From: Rhyzopertha dominica
Taxonomy: Eukaryota; Arthropoda; Insecta; Coleoptera; Bostrichidae
Reading direction: 5' to 3'
NCBI GenBank assembly: GCA_025024175.1
Contig: QCXZ01000001.1
Span: forward strand, 37,938,942 to 38,002,941
DNA: 64,000 bases
Within the stretch, counting starts at the first letter, position 1. Each line of letters starts with the position of its first letter. The notes beneath the pieces were generated by a model. It had not been told where the DNA came from and did not search any database. It worked only from the letters and a program-made list of their open reading frames with translations. Shown here piece after piece: positions 1 through 12,872 of the stretch. The translations under genes were made by a program, and so were the position numbers.

Positions 1-230
1 CCGCCACTGCTACCGGTCGAGTTTTCTTGATGCTCGCATGTAAGCCGGAGACTGGATCGATGATGGATAGCGTTTATGGGGTGGACGCATCCACGACGCC
101 CGGCGTCTGCAGAATCGACGTGGTTATGGTTGTCCACCATCCCGCAATCTCCTGAGAACTGTTCTGTGAGAGACTCTTGAGCTATCCTCTATTTTCATGC
201 CTTCTACCTACAGGGATCATATTCATGTTG
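1..230. other. CpG-rich segment at the left edge
   Basis: This piece is much richer in G+C and CpG than the DNA after it. It is open on the plus strand (3-155) and on the minus strand (from about 200 to the edge). A GTAAGC donor-like site lies near position 40 on the plus strand. Neither translation is recognised. It may be an exon, the tail of a CpG island, or part of an element that starts outside the window. Confidence 0.3.
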
Positions 231-830
231 GACAGTACAGTTTAAAGAAAATATTATAGACATAGGTACATACCCAACAAATTAAAAACTAATTATAATA
301 TACAATGCTAGTTATAATCCGCAATAAATGAGAAGTCGTGATAACCATTTTTGTAATCTGTTTGGTGTCAGGAAAAACAACTTCGCTGATGATTAGTTCT
401 TAAGAAGAGTCTTAAATGACTAAACACGATGCTCGTGAGTGCTCTGCTTTTGAATAAGATTTGACTTTTTGTCCATGGAGCTATTATAAAGAAAAAACTT
501 CAAATTGATATCCAAAAACAAGTATCAACTATCCTTGAATAAGGATAGCCACTTTAAAGTTACTTCATCAAATATATTAGTGCGAAACAATTTGTTTTCA
601 TTACTGCCAGGTATATAGGTCTAGTGAAAACCAACCAGTACAATGTTTAATCTCAAAATTAACACTCATTCTTTTTGGCGTTTCTAAAAACCAATAAAAA
701 AATTCAGTTTTGGTCAATTATATCATTTTTAGCGAATCAAAACACTATTATAGTGGGAATTTTCACAAGATCAAATTCTCGCTGGAATAATTTATTCTCA
801 CTCTCTTGTGATAGTATAACTGACCATAAT
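231..830. other. AT-rich non-coding DNA
   Basis: No gene, RNA or clear repeat seen. Confidence 0.4.
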
Positions 831-831
831 A

Positions 832-1556
832 CAGGGTTTCTATAAACGATCCATGCATCCAAGGCGCTTATGGAAATTATCGATTAAATCGCTTTGCCGC
901 CTCTCAGGAAGGTGAACAAACAATTGCTTTGGCGTAAAAGCGTCATCTGTCGATTGTTGAATTATTTGATTTATTTTAATATGAGAAAACGTGTGGGAGT
1001 TTGTATTTTCAACATATTCTGTAGTGTTTTGTGCCATAATAAACTTTAAGGTTGCAGCATGCTCACATTTCGGAGTGGTGGGGTGACGCGATTTCGTATA
1101 ACTTTTAGGTTGTGTATCGTATTTGTAAGGTTGTGGCTACATTAAGCCTCTTAAATAATTGTGCTATGATGGACTAAAATATGTTTTTAGCCTGCCGCAC
1201 TGGTAAAATTCACAAACTAATTGGTAGTAACGTTAGCTTCACTACACAAAGCTTCCACAGTGCAAGGGTGTAGACTGTAGAGGTTACCACAAGATTACTT
1301 ACCAATAAATATTGAAATATTGTTATTTCTTACCTCTGAAAGAAAAATAGAACCGTAAATTGTTGGAAAATCTTTATTAAGCCATAAATTTCGGGACTCT
1401 AAATTGATCTGCAACCATCAGTACTATCGTGCTCATTGATTTTCACTGATCGCCGTGCATATTGTAGCTTGGCAGCAGTTATAAAAAGGCGGCACTATGA
1501 ATTCAGAAATCAACCCCGCCCACGTTGCATGAATCATTTATACAAACCCTGTATAT
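832..1556. mobile_element. CAGGGTTTCTATAAA terminal-repeat element, copy 1
   Basis: The termini are inverted: CAGGGTTTCTATAAACGATC at the left and its complement at the right match at 21 of 24 positions. TA flanks both ends, as expected for the Tc1/mariner superfamily. The inside shares long stretches with the copies at 49697 and 24906 (TTATGGAAATTATCGATTAAA, TTGCCGCCTCTCAGGAA, AAAGGCGGCAC). Minus-strand ORFs at 840-1037 and 1503-1748 carry no recognised domain. Probably non-autonomous. Confidence 0.75.
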
Positions 1557-3530
1557 GTGTAGGTACTTAATACCAGGCAATAGTTGTAAAATACGGTATA
1601 GTATAGTTATAGGTATGCAATTCGATTGTGGTATGTTGAATAATATACACAAATCCACGCAATGACAATAAAAAACGAAATGTTGGTTGTTATTGTTAAC
1701 TGTCACTGTCAACCTTAAACCTATCAACATGTTACGAATGAAAAGCATCTATTTGACAACACTGTAGCCTAATGAAGTAATGACACCTTAAATCAGTTCT
1801 GTCATTCTCTATGCGTTGCGTATCTTATGGAAGTAAATGGACATACGTCATTGGTGTATACTAATAAATATATATTAATAAAGAAAATAGCCATTTAGTA
1901 ATCTACGTCTTGGTACTGCTCACCCATGTAGCCATGTTTTGATTCTAGAGGGCAAACTTTTTTCCTTTATCTAATTATTTAAAACCACAGGGCAGAAAAA
2001 TTATATTTACTAAAAAAGAAACTGCAATAGCTGGAATAGGGAGGACAGTGATTTCTTAGAGTGGGCAACTTTTCAAAGTGGGCTATGCCTACTCTGGATA
2101 CGAANCACGAATCTTAAAAATTGGGNAAAGACGAAATATTAAAGAATCATNTAAATGTGACACAAAAATTTAACAAAGATATAAAATATTTTCTTTGTAC
2201 GAACTGTTATTTTTCTTAAGAGCATAAAAATCAGAATTATCAATAATGGTAAAATTATTGACTCTTTAGGTATCAGATATTTTAAAACAGGAAGTTGGAA
2301 GCAACATTTAAATACGTTTACAATTTATTTGTTTAGGTCAAATAAATGCCTTATATATTTGCAGTATACCTATCAATTTAATTGGGAAAAATATTTCAAG
2401 GATGTATCAAATGTATTACAAGTTTTAACTAGCAGTGAAATAAAAATAGAAACTTGGTAATTAAAATTAATTCTCCTTCCATAAGAAATATAGGGATGGT
2501 TAGACATATGTTTGACAATAGAAATAAAATTTTTGCGTAATTATTTAGCATTTTATGGAAACGTAGCTAAAGTAGTAAGCAAAAATATATAATGTACCCT
2601 GCATTAAAAGTATTACTAAATAATACTAATTAAATAACGTCATCAGTTGCTTTATAGAAGTAGAAGAAATTTTTATATTTAATCTTACGCAATGCTACAT
2701 ATCTGCTTTGTTGCTTTAGACTAATTTCAAGGAAGCAAAAGTGAATTTAATAACGATTTAGCGCCATTATTCTAGTACTTTTCGACGCAACACAAATTTA
2801 TATATTCTTCCAAAATATTGGTCGTATTAATGGACGAAAAACTTAGATTCAGGGAAGATTCTAAAGGCGCCAGAAATAAATGTTATGTTTGGTTGTATTT
2901 ACTTTTTGTAAATAAATGCATACTAAAACTGTAATATAATAGAAGAAAACTATTAATCTTCCTAATTAAATTAGGGTTTGTTAGTTTTTTATTCCTCTCT
3001 GGATTTTAATACAAGACGCATGCTTCAAGTAGTGCAAAATGAAATAGATTTTGTGCAATCTAAACATATTTATCTAATAAAAAGCTCATGGCTAACATTT
3101 GCCATCTGATAAAAACACAGAACAGTTAAATGCCCGAATCGTGTTCATTTCAAGTGTTTGTTTCTATTTGCAATGGTATTTTCTTTAATTAAGTGCCTAT
3201 ATGTGTGACGTGGATAGTCACGACTTTCTTTGCGGGTACAAAAAAATGCAAAATATTAACTCTCACTCATGCTCAGAAAACGTTCTATGTAATAATCAAC
3301 TTTCGTTGGAATTNAAACATNGAGTGTTACGANATATAATCAGTAATTAAGAAAAAAAAAAGAAAATGAATTAGCTCCATGAACATCGTTTTTTAGTTAA
3401 CAAGTCGTAATAATAGACATGTTGCACTCATAGAAAGATAACGTTTTCTATCATTCTGTGCTCGAGAATCTTCGGTTATTTTTCATATTTTATGTTTCCA
3501 CTAATTAAAATAAAATACGACAGAAATTAA
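1557..3530. other. AT-rich non-coding DNA
   Basis: Nothing recognised; several single ambiguous bases (n) lie at 2105-2151 and 3314-3333. Confidence 0.4.
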
Positions 3531-3540
3531 AGCGGCAGCG

Positions 3541-3831
3541 TTGGAACGGAAATGTGATACTAAGGGTTTCAGGGTAAGCGGGGATGGCAGTGTGTGCGTT
3601 ATGGCGGGCGGATGTAGCTCCACATATGGTGGGGTTTGCTTCCGGGCACCTATGACCGAAGGCGATGCGTTTAGCGGTGTAGCAAATTCAGAAATTCGAG
3701 CACCGGTTCGACAACAATCGATTTCGGTCCGTCTCTTATTTCATGAGGTCACTTTCCTTGAATCCAATGGGAAGGTGAATCGATTCTCAGATAGATATTA
3801 CGCCATAAAGCTACAAGAAGAGACTCGATGA
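3541..3831 (+). other. Unassigned G+C-elevated open frame
   Basis: A 96-codon frame starts at TTG, not ATG. The first 250 bases have clearly higher G+C than the flanks. The predicted peptide (Ser/Gly/Val-rich with a few Cys) is not recognised. It could be a chance frame, an old exon or part of a transposon. A GTAAGC at about 3573 resembles a splice donor. Evidence for a real gene is weak. Confidence 0.15.
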
Positions 3832-4647
3832 ATAAAATTATAATCATTTCACACTGGGTATGAATGAATACAATGCAAATCTTTAATATTTTTTATTAAA
3901 ACACCACCTTGCCAATTCTAATTAAGTTTTATGCTATGTTTATATTCATAATTTGTGGTGACGTTAGTCATTACGATATATTATAACATTTATTAGAAAT
4001 CTAGGAGTTTATACTAATTTTATTTTTATTGCTTTCTTGTTATGATTGATAAATTCTGATATTAATGCAAAAAATGTTCATCCTATACAGGAAAATCTTG
4101 TGTATATATATGGTATACTAAACAAACTTTATTTATTTATTTTTTTTACATTAGTAATGGTTGTTCACGAGAACTTATTTTGCACTTAAGCCCCAAAACA
4201 ATTAATCTTATTTAGGAAATGTTTATTTTTTATAAATGCATTGTTACACATCTCCATTCTAATATTTAGTGTCTTTAACAAGAAAAATATAATACTGCTA
4301 AGAAACCGGGATACTAAAATTGCATTTACGTTATGGTAGTGTCGTGTAGATATTACTTTTGTAACTCCGGAAGTGATGGCTCTGAGAAAGAACAACGAGT
4401 AGAAGGTGCCTCAATAATCTATACGTACATTTATAAGTTAATAACTCTTAGAGGTTTTACAAAATCCTATTCAGATTCATACCACAGTTAAATTACTATA
4501 TAGGGTGTCTCAAAATTGCTAAGACATAGAGCTACCACATATTGCAGAAGTAAAAATAAGTCGATTGGATCTACTAGGTCCAATATATTATAGTTATAAT
4601 ACTATATATTATTGTAGCATTTAAAATTGCTCCATTTATTTTAATTG
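3832..4647. other. AT-rich non-coding DNA with a transposon-type terminus
   Basis: No gene. A TATAGGGTGTCTCAAAATTG sequence near 4500 resembles one end of a mariner-type element; no matching second end was found. Confidence 0.3.
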
Positions 4648-5415
4648 TAAAGAAGAAAACGGGAGACTTTAGATTTTGCTTTGATGGTCGACGCTTGAAC
4701 TCAATGACTAAACACGATGTTTACTCCTTACCGTGAGTAGATCGTATTATAAACATCCCTAGTAATGCTAAAGAAGAAAGAATTTTAGCAAATACCTTGG
4801 ATCCAGCTAGTAGAGAAAAACAGCTTTTTTAGTCCCTGGTCGCGGATTGTTTCATTTTAAGGTAGTCCCTTTTGGATTATGTAATTCTTATCAAACTCAA
4901 CAACGATTAATGGACGCTGTCTTCGGACCAAGGTACGAACCAAACATATTTGTATACTTACATGATATTATTATTGTCTCCGAAACTTTTGTATGGGATT
5001 TTTTCAAACATTTTTTAAAATATTTAGGTTATGTTGTGAGCAGTAATGTGTTATATACTGATCCTGAAAAAATAGCTGCCACGGTCAACTACCCGAAGTC
5101 TTCAACAACAACTGAAATNAAAAGANTTTTAGGAATATGTTCTTGGTATAGGAGTTTCATATTACATTCCTCTACTTTAATTGCTCCACTAAATGAAGTA
5201 CTGAAAGGGGAGAAAAAACGACAAGTAATATTTTGGACACCTGAAGCGGAACTGGCATTCCGAAAAATTAAATAAGCCCTAATTTTTTATTTCACGATTC
5301 AGTGCGATGCTTTTAATCCAAAATGTCGATGGAAAGGAAATTGTCATACCTTTCGCGACCAGAAGTTTATCGCGTGCGGAGAAAGATTACTCAGTTACAG
5401 TGTGTAGATTAACAA
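4648..5415 (+). pseudogene. Ty3/Gypsy-type retrotransposon pol relic (RT and RNase H)
   Basis: The piece starting near 4650 reads KKKTGDFRFC, the entry to the reverse transcriptase palm. The ORF 4847-5275 continues with FHFKVVPFGLCN (the usual PFGLxNA block), VYLHDIII in place of YLDDIII, a GICSWYRSFI block and PLNEVLKG. An RNase H-like part follows at 5290-5415 (QCDA, then ATRSLSRAEKDYSVT). Reading frames change between blocks, the second catalytic Asp block has His at one position, and two ambiguous bases occur. No gag, integrase or LTR was seen, so this is a short dead fragment. Confidence 0.85.
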
Positions 5416-8050
5416 TGGAATCTAATTATAGAGAATCCGATGAGAGAAAAACTTACATATCGATAAATGTTTATATAAGATATCGTCAATTATCTTCTCA
5501 CACCAACATGCGCTGCTTCAATCATGTTTCAAGCAAGAGCAATCTTTCCTTCCGAAACAGCAGTTTTTTTGGCTTAGGTATTCGAAGAACGTCGTTTAAG
5601 AAACGTTGAACACGTTGCAGGTCGTTGTATATACCACCACTTTGCGGTAGCTATCGAAAATTAGTTTTCACCCAAAAATTAATTGTGGGTGAGCTGTACC
5701 TTCGATATACCCGAGATTTTTAACTGGACGCGCCCAATGCATCGTAGAAAAACTTACGACTTTTTCTTATTTAAAAAAGTATTATATTAATTCGTTGAAT
5801 TATGTTGCCAGTTGTGTCTTTTATAGCATGAAACGCATCGATATCTGATTGTTTAAAACGTTTCTCACAAATAGTAAGAGTTTTGCCCAATACCTAGTAG
5901 GTTAAGATATATGCATCAGAAACTGCTAAGTCGTTCCCTTAGTGCTATTTGTAATTTTGCATTTGTTTGGGTATGATTGTTTGTGTGTTTCTCAAATATG
6001 CTTGTAAACATTTGCGCATGAGTATACGTTCTATGCAAGCTCTTTACTGAAGTATGTATATCTAATTTCATACGTAAGGTTCTGTATATAGTGAGCTCTA
6101 CTTTTACCATTAAATCATGTTGGCAATAGTACCTATTGATACCGCTAAATGGCACTGCTTATCTGTAATGATTCACAGAATGTACTCCAAAACGAAACGT
6201 AGGACGCGTTCACGTCGAAAATAATCTAGTCTAAACGATGATTTCAACCTTTTGTATTTCAGAAATATTCAAGCATACACTTCGAAGGTTTCCTACATTA
6301 CACTTCTAGGTAGCTAGTTTAAAACACCAGCGAGGCTAAATAAAAGAGAATAATCTCGTATAAGTATTAGAGTATTGCTATTTTAAACAGTCATAGCTGA
6401 CTGTAGACATATGTTTGTCGTGTACTAAAACTGTCGTGCAATAATTGTCAGAATTACAGAATTTTGTACTAACAATAGTCATGGTTTTCCTGTAGTATTC
6501 ATATATTAAAGGGTTTCTGAATTTAACATATACTTCTTGTGTGCACTTTCTGAATGAAGATAAATCAACACAGGGCTCTACTTGCTTTGGGATATGCTTG
6601 TGAATCATCTATTATAAAAAAGCTGTTTCTTCACGTCTCTGTTTTGAGACTTGGTTGTTAAAGCCAGAAAGGTATGGATGTGCCCGGTACAGGTTGATAT
6701 CTTTTGCTTTGACTTTTCACTCAATTCAATTCAATCTGAGTTATGTGTTGGATTTGTATATGCTAACTTGACCAACACAAGTTTGTACAAGTCTGAATTC
6801 ATTACTTATTTACAAGAAATGCTTTCTGCAATGGTCTAAAAAATGCAGCTTAATTCTATGTTATCGATGCCAATGCATCAGTAGCACACAAGCGTGAATC
6901 ACTGGGATAGTATCGATCGGCTGGCACCCCCTAGCACAAACAAATATTTATGAGCAATCACCAGACTTTATTTGCAGCACGTATTAGATTTATTTTTGGG
7001 CTACTAACGTTTATTAATAAAACACATTTATTTATTTATTTCATTCCAAAATCAAATATATGCATATAATGCAATTTTTTTTTAAATTAATTGATTTGAA
7101 TCGCTTGTTACCTATCAAATTGCACAGATAAAGGTTTAATTTCAGCCGCAGAAGATTTATGGTTTTACGATTCAACTAATGAATTTTATTAATATCTAGA
7201 AGTATTTTTTCTGGAGACAACTGAAGTGCATGTTTAAGACTTTTATTTTCAAAAATGCTCAAAGCTCCGATTCCTTTTTCGTGCGTAATATAAAGGTAAA
7301 CTCAACTCTTGTAGTTCTCCACTGAGGTCGTGATTAGTGAACTAAGTTTAGACAGAAACGCTTAAAATTTTCCAAAAAGAAATGACACGGTGTCAGCGCG
7401 GCAATTTTTATATCTAGAGCATTATACAATTTAACAATGAGAATAATTTTAGAGAGGAAGTACATAGTCGGATGCAAGTTCAACTCTGTTAGATTTAACA
7501 ATCTATTTCCTAAATTAAATACGAGTTGTGGCCGGCCAGCTTTACTTTATAGACAACAGAGCACTGTCTGACGCAGATTGTATCGAATTAAGCAATTGTT
7601 TACCTCTTTGGCGATGCAATATTATTCGTACAGAACGTCGTCATCCTTTCTCTCTCTCTCTCTCTTGCTTAGGTTAATGTTGTTTTGATGTACATCGTAA
7701 GTTGCTGTGATGGCGCTTATTAGTAAATATAAATTTTTATCTCTTAATAGTCTTTGTAAGTAACAAAAGCAACAAGCTTACTGGGGTTTTAGAAAGTAAG
7801 ACGGCATTAAAATTTAAGTTCTTAAGTAAAAGTCATTGGACAAAAAATATAACAGTGTGATAGCTTAACTGTTATAAAAGTTCTTTTATCATACTTGTAG
7901 TCCTTATCCTACGTTTTAGAAAAGATTTTGTACAATTTAAACATGGAAAACAACAGCTAGTCGGTGGTAGCTGCAAAGTTATTAATTTCCGGATACGAAA
8001 AATATTACATTACGTTCGTCATTATGATAATAAAAAATTATAATAAATGA
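5416..8050. other. AT-rich non-coding DNA
   Basis: No gene recognised. It contains a (TC)n run at 7648-7665. The ORFs here are short and have no family resemblance. Confidence 0.4.
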
Positions 8051-9530
8051 CTAGAAACATAAAATAACTGACATTGACTGGGTTTGTAGATGTGTCATTT
8101 GCTTTGATATTAAAAGTCCTACTTCAGTACTAAAAATAATAAAAATAAGTTGATGGTTTCCATTGGCAGTTATGGAACAAATTCTGATGGATCGCTTTAA
8201 ACTCTTGCAGAACAGTTTTAACCACAAACGTTTATTTTTTATTTTTTTTAATTTAAAAATTTTAACATTACCCAAAGTGGCAGCGTGCTTATTAAGTAAT
8301 AAATGGCTGTCCAAGGAGGAATTTGTTCTAACAATGTCGGTATTTTTATAGTTTTCAGATTGTTTGAAGTGTTCCGTAGCTCTAACCATTAAATGTTTTC
8401 CAGTTTGTCCCATATAAATTGCAGTACAATCATTACAAGAAAAGTTGCCAAAACGATTTAAGGATTCAATTTTATCTTTATTTATTATTTTTCTGGGATT
8501 CTAAACTAACTACAGTTAAAAATAAATATAAATTCCGTGAGATAAAAATAAATTATAAATATTTATTGAAACTAGACTTATACAACAACCTTAAGCGAAT
8601 GTATTTTTTTTCCTTTTGATGTCAATCAATAGTATAAAAAGAAAACTTAAATTTTGTATTTAAGATACAATTTTTGATTAAATAATTTGGAAAGTTGCTG
8701 CTATAAGCAATTTTTAAAATCACACCAAGTTCTTTTTCAAAAGCTACATAGGAAAGAAAGTTTTTAAAAAGTCAGTAAAATAGAGAATGAAAGACAGCTG
8801 TCGGTAAGAATGACAAGAACTATAGGAAACAATATTATTTGTATACATTGGTTTTCTAAAGTAAGGATATGGTTTCATTACGATTAATTAACAAATCTAG
8901 GAAAGCGATGCTTATATTAATCTATTTTTTTATAACTGAAATTTACAGATGGATGTAATGATTTAATAAAGAATCAAAATTAATGGGAAATTTTGAAAAA
9001 GTAGATCATTAAAAATATTGATAGTTTTTAGGATGAATAGAAGGAAATAAGTTATTCGCATCGAAAAAACTAGAAATGGTTCTTTAGAAAAATCAAAACT
9101 ACTGAGTTTGCTAGTCAAATCCAAACTGTTTTTTAATAGCAAAAGAATTATTAAAATTTAAAACCTCGTGGAGAGCGAAATATAGTTTTGCTAATTTGTG
9201 ACAAGGAGAGAGTGTTTATGAAACGATCTGTGACTTTTTACAATTAAAAAACTTTAAATTTGGTTTAATCTTGTCTAAGAAAGCCTTTAAAGCCTGGTCA
9301 CTTTCAATTAAAAANAAATACGTNGTGTTAGAAGGTTTTTTAATTTGACGATTTAGATTTTCTAGAATAACATCATAATCAAATGCAAATAAGCGGCTAT
9401 CATTGACATTTATGTTTTTGATTGGAATAAATATAAGTAACTCATTTAATAATTTATGTTCTTTATCGGAAACACTAGATTTCGACCAATTTAAGACTCT
9501 AGAATGAAAATTAAAAGGTTCAGTTGCCAA
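8051..9530 (-). pseudogene. Penelope-like retroelement relic (RT start and GIY-YIG endonuclease)
   Basis: Reading on the minus strand from 9530, the ORF 9530-9216 has RVLNWSKSSVSDKEHKLLNE and FAFDYDVI, typical of the N-terminal part of Penelope-type reverse transcriptase. At the far end, 8454-8051 reads CNDCTAIYMGQTGK and then TEHFK and LDSHLLLNKHA, the GIY-YIG endonuclease that ends Penelope proteins. The order and strand agree with one element. About 800 bases between them are too short and frameshifted for a complete RT, and I could not place the YxDD box. It is dead. Confidence 0.75.
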
Positions 9531-10890
9531 ATATTATGAACGAGGATGAACTCTATATGTAGGTCTATTTATGTACTATGCGAAATCTGTACGTGTTGCA
9601 AGTTTAATAACAATGAAATGGCAAAATTTGATATTTTGATTATTTAAAGATAACTAATGATTGAAACTATAATAACCTTGAGATTTAGAGTTGAGTTGAT
9701 GACCGTGCAAACTACGTAACTTACCTTTTAAAATGCATTCTATGCTATGCTGTCTGTACCGCAACCAACTGCAGATAGACCTATTTCGCTATTATTATAG
9801 CTCATCAGTGCAGTTTAAGTTTAGCATAGGCAGCATGGCATAGAACTGATTTTGACAAAAACCAAAGGCTTGGTATGATGTAAGTACAGACTACACATCA
9901 CTTCCTTCCTTTGTCATCGTGTCAGTGTAATGCTGATAGATCGCCTGCCCCAAACAAAAACACAGTAAGTGCAAAAATGTAATAATAAGAATATACAGAT
10001 AGTGTGATGGATTTTGGGAACATCCAGCTAGATTGTAGATACTGTGTTTGTGTATGGGTCTATAACAGTTAGAACGATAAAACGATGAAACTGCCATTGC
10101 CAGCGCATAAGTTGCGCATAAATACAGTATACATGCATATATGTATGCATAAAGCTCAATTTTGCTAGCAATGCTGGTTACTGTGTTTTTGCTTGGAGCA
10201 GCCGAGATGGCATTGCCATCATTTTGTATACAGTGACTCTATAAGCTTATAAAGTCATTGTTATTTTCTACTTAACTTACCTTTTAATTTAGAATGGAGT
10301 GTTTTTGAATGTGTTGTAAGAATACCGCGTAGCGCAAGCTCTAATCTTTGAAATTGAATACTACAGATTAACTACTTACAAACACTTTAATTTAATAAAA
10401 AAATATTTAAAGTTCCAATCTCTCTTAGGATTTAGCAAGCCTTTTTGTTTTTGGAGATTAATTATTTAAAAATGTTTATAAAACTTTATTGAAAACTGAT
10501 GGTTGAAAATATAATTCCACGTAATATTTAAGTTCTGACCTAGGCTGTTGTTGTATTTTTACATATAATATTAACAGACACATATTAGATATTTTTAGGT
10601 TTAATTTTTCTAGTCGTTCTCGCGGTACTGAGCGCTATTTAAATAATGGTTTTCCAACGTTTTCACGTAACCAACTTTCTGACATTACAGCAGAAAAATC
10701 ATGTTTTACCACCTAGGTACACAAGTGCAAGTGATGGTAACATATTTAATAGATTTCAAATCCAATATACCCACATATCTTTCACCAATTAAGAGCATTT
10801 TGATTTATCGAGAACACCTTCCCTGTTTAAAAATAAAACGGACCGTTTTGTATGATTAATTTGCACCTCGAAAGTCTTATATTTAGGTCA
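9531..10890. other. AT-rich non-coding DNA with a transposon-end fragment
   Basis: Around 9752-9812 the sequence CTATGCTGTCTGTACCGCAACCAACTGCA and a following TTATTATAGCTCA resemble the right part of the element at 50766-52104 (CTATGCTGTCTGCACC near 51990), so a related fragment sits here. No gene seen. Confidence 0.4.
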
Positions 10891-10899
10891 TAATGAAAT

Positions 10900-11290
10900 T
10901 AAAGCAGGTTAGCACACCCGCCCGAGCTGGGCGATTAACATGTTTCTTTCTGAATGAAACGCCTCGTACTCTCGGGTTGGCCGGAAGGGTAAGCGTTTAA
11001 AGTGGGGAATCCGGGTGCTCCTAAACGGGCCGCTAACCCCTTTTCTTGGCCGGACACCTGCCAGCAGGGCATGTGCCCGTCGCGTGCGGAACCACGTTAT
11101 AAATGCTTACTACTACATTGGGGACCCCGTCGACGGTAGTATAGGCGCGTGGGAGTGTGACCCCACGCCAAGAAGTTAGGGTAGGTCTGAAACATCATCT
11201 TTCGACGCCCATCCTCCCCGTTCAGATGAGGTAATTACGTCATTCTCCCTCGTACGCGAATGCGGTGAGATATGCTCGCGTAGAAATAGC
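10900..11290. other. GC/CpG-rich patch
   Basis: About 390 bases of clearly raised G+C with many CpG sit in AT-rich DNA. No long open frame or known RNA is visible. It could be a regulatory island, an old gene fragment or a transposon part. Confidence 0.35.
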
Positions 11291-11364
11291 TACTTCCTAC
11301 ATACTGAATTTGTTCGGTGTGTAAACTTTGCAGAAAATTTTGTGTATTTCGTTTTCGTGGTTTT

Positions 11365-12075
11365 AACCAGGTATTCTTGTTTGCAAGAGTTTGGCAGCCA
11401 ATGCATATCTAGTTCTGTAACGTACAGACTTGGACTGAAGCCTTCTTCGGACTGTTAGGTATGCATGTTAAACAATTTTGTTACGTTTACAGAAAATTTG
11501 GTAGTCTAACAATTTTCTAAAAAATAACACATGCATGACAAATTTAGCAGTATTATAGAAAAAAAGTCTTCTTTAAAAAACTATACTTTAGGTTTTATCA
11601 ACTTTATTCATTAAAAGGTACTGGAATAATATAACAAAAAAAGGGTACTTTTACAATTATTTTGGCAATGTCAAAAATATAGAAACAGCCAAACTTGACC
11701 CCAAATTAAAAACCAAACACATGCCAGCAACATACACGTATTAATAATTTAGGTCAAATAAATAACTTAGAACTGGACGAGTGAAATTACAAAAATCCTT
11801 CAGAATAGTAAAGTTTTGTTCACTAATAATCTTATAATTTCTATAATCCAAATAATTTAATTTTGCTCATTGTTATAGTCATCATTTCCAGAGTAAGTCG
11901 TGCTGTGAGTTTGTTTTTTTTTTGTAGGTATTTGTATGTCAATCATTATCGAAGTTGTGAAATATTTTAATATACTAAATATAGTCTGAAGGAGGCTTCA
12001 ATTAAAGCCGAAACGTTACACAAGCGGTAACATTGTATTCAGACGTATTGGCTGCCAAACACTTGCAAAACAAGG
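11365..12075. mobile_element. Inverted-repeat element with Penelope-like terminal motif
   Basis: The left arm, about 11365-11460, contains TTTGGCAGCCAATGCATATC. The right arm, about 11980-12075, contains its near complement AGACGTATTGGCTGCCAAAC. The arms are about 90 bp and imperfect. The right arm carries CTGAAGGAGGCTTCAATTAA followed by AGCCGAAACG, a stem closed by GAAAC, like the hammerhead-ribozyme motif found in pseudo-LTRs of Penelope-like elements; the core is off by one inserted base. The interior shows no coding frame. Confidence 0.6.
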
Positions 12076-12131
12076 AGGAACATTAAAAGTATAGCTGAAG
12101 CTAGTTTAAAATGTTTCGAATTAAGTTGTAG

Positions 12132-12872
12132 AAAAAACTGCTGCAAATTGAATCAATACTTCCACATCCAATTGTCAAAGTGACATTTATGCTTTTATTT
12201 CATATATTATACGATCAGTAATGAGGTTTTAGGCATTTTTATCTCTTCACATTTTTTTGGAACAACAAGCGGTTCTCGTAATATTAGCAAGAATCCATAA
12301 ATTTAAAAATTTTGTTTTTAAATAACTCGAAAATTGTCAATTTAATAAAAAAAATTGCAGGAGTGATCTTCGATCAGAAATGTGATTTTCTATATAATAG
12401 CAAAATTTAAAAAAAAAACGTGTGGACAGGGTCCAAAATGTAAATTTTTTCACTTTTTGTGAAAAATTTTATTTCCTGATGGTTTTTTCACTTTTTGAAT
12501 ATATTACGTATTTTTGGAGATATTTAGGTTTTTTTAAGTGACAGTTTTTTGCTAATTTCTTCTAAACCGTTAGCTGCACCGCAAATTCATAGGAACGAAA
12601 AATACTCGCAATTAAACTACCAACCACATACTAAAAGGAATAAAATTAAAAATTTGCAAAAAGAGCAGTTACGAAATTTTAAGTTCATATGTTGTCTTTC
12701 GAAAGTTATCTATCGCGTCCACACAGACCGACAGACACATGGATACACAGACAAGAAATTTTTTGCTCAAATTTTTTTTTNACGTTTTCGANCATTTTAA
12801 AGCGATTGAGCAAATAAAAATTTTTGAAATTTTTTTTCGCGATACTTCCCGTCCGTTGAATGTGGAAGTAGA
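12132..12872 (+). repeat. 0.8-kb dispersed repeat, copy 1
   Basis: The start, GCAAATTGAATCAATACTTC followed by CACATCCAATTGTCAAA, is nearly identical to that of the copy at 39076. The interior shares CTAATATCTTCT-like, CACACAGAC-rich and GTTATCTATCGCGTCCACAC-type blocks. The end is a short palindrome, ACTTCCCGTCCGTTGAATGT followed by GGAAGT, whose arms echo the element start. All three copies lie in the same orientation. No coding frame survives. The class is unclear; the hairpin end recalls but does not prove a Helitron. Confidence 0.75.

Noticed and set aside
4648..5415. Endogenous retrovirus with envelope
   Set aside because: Only RT and RNase H remnants are present; no LTR, integrase or envelope frame was seen nearby.
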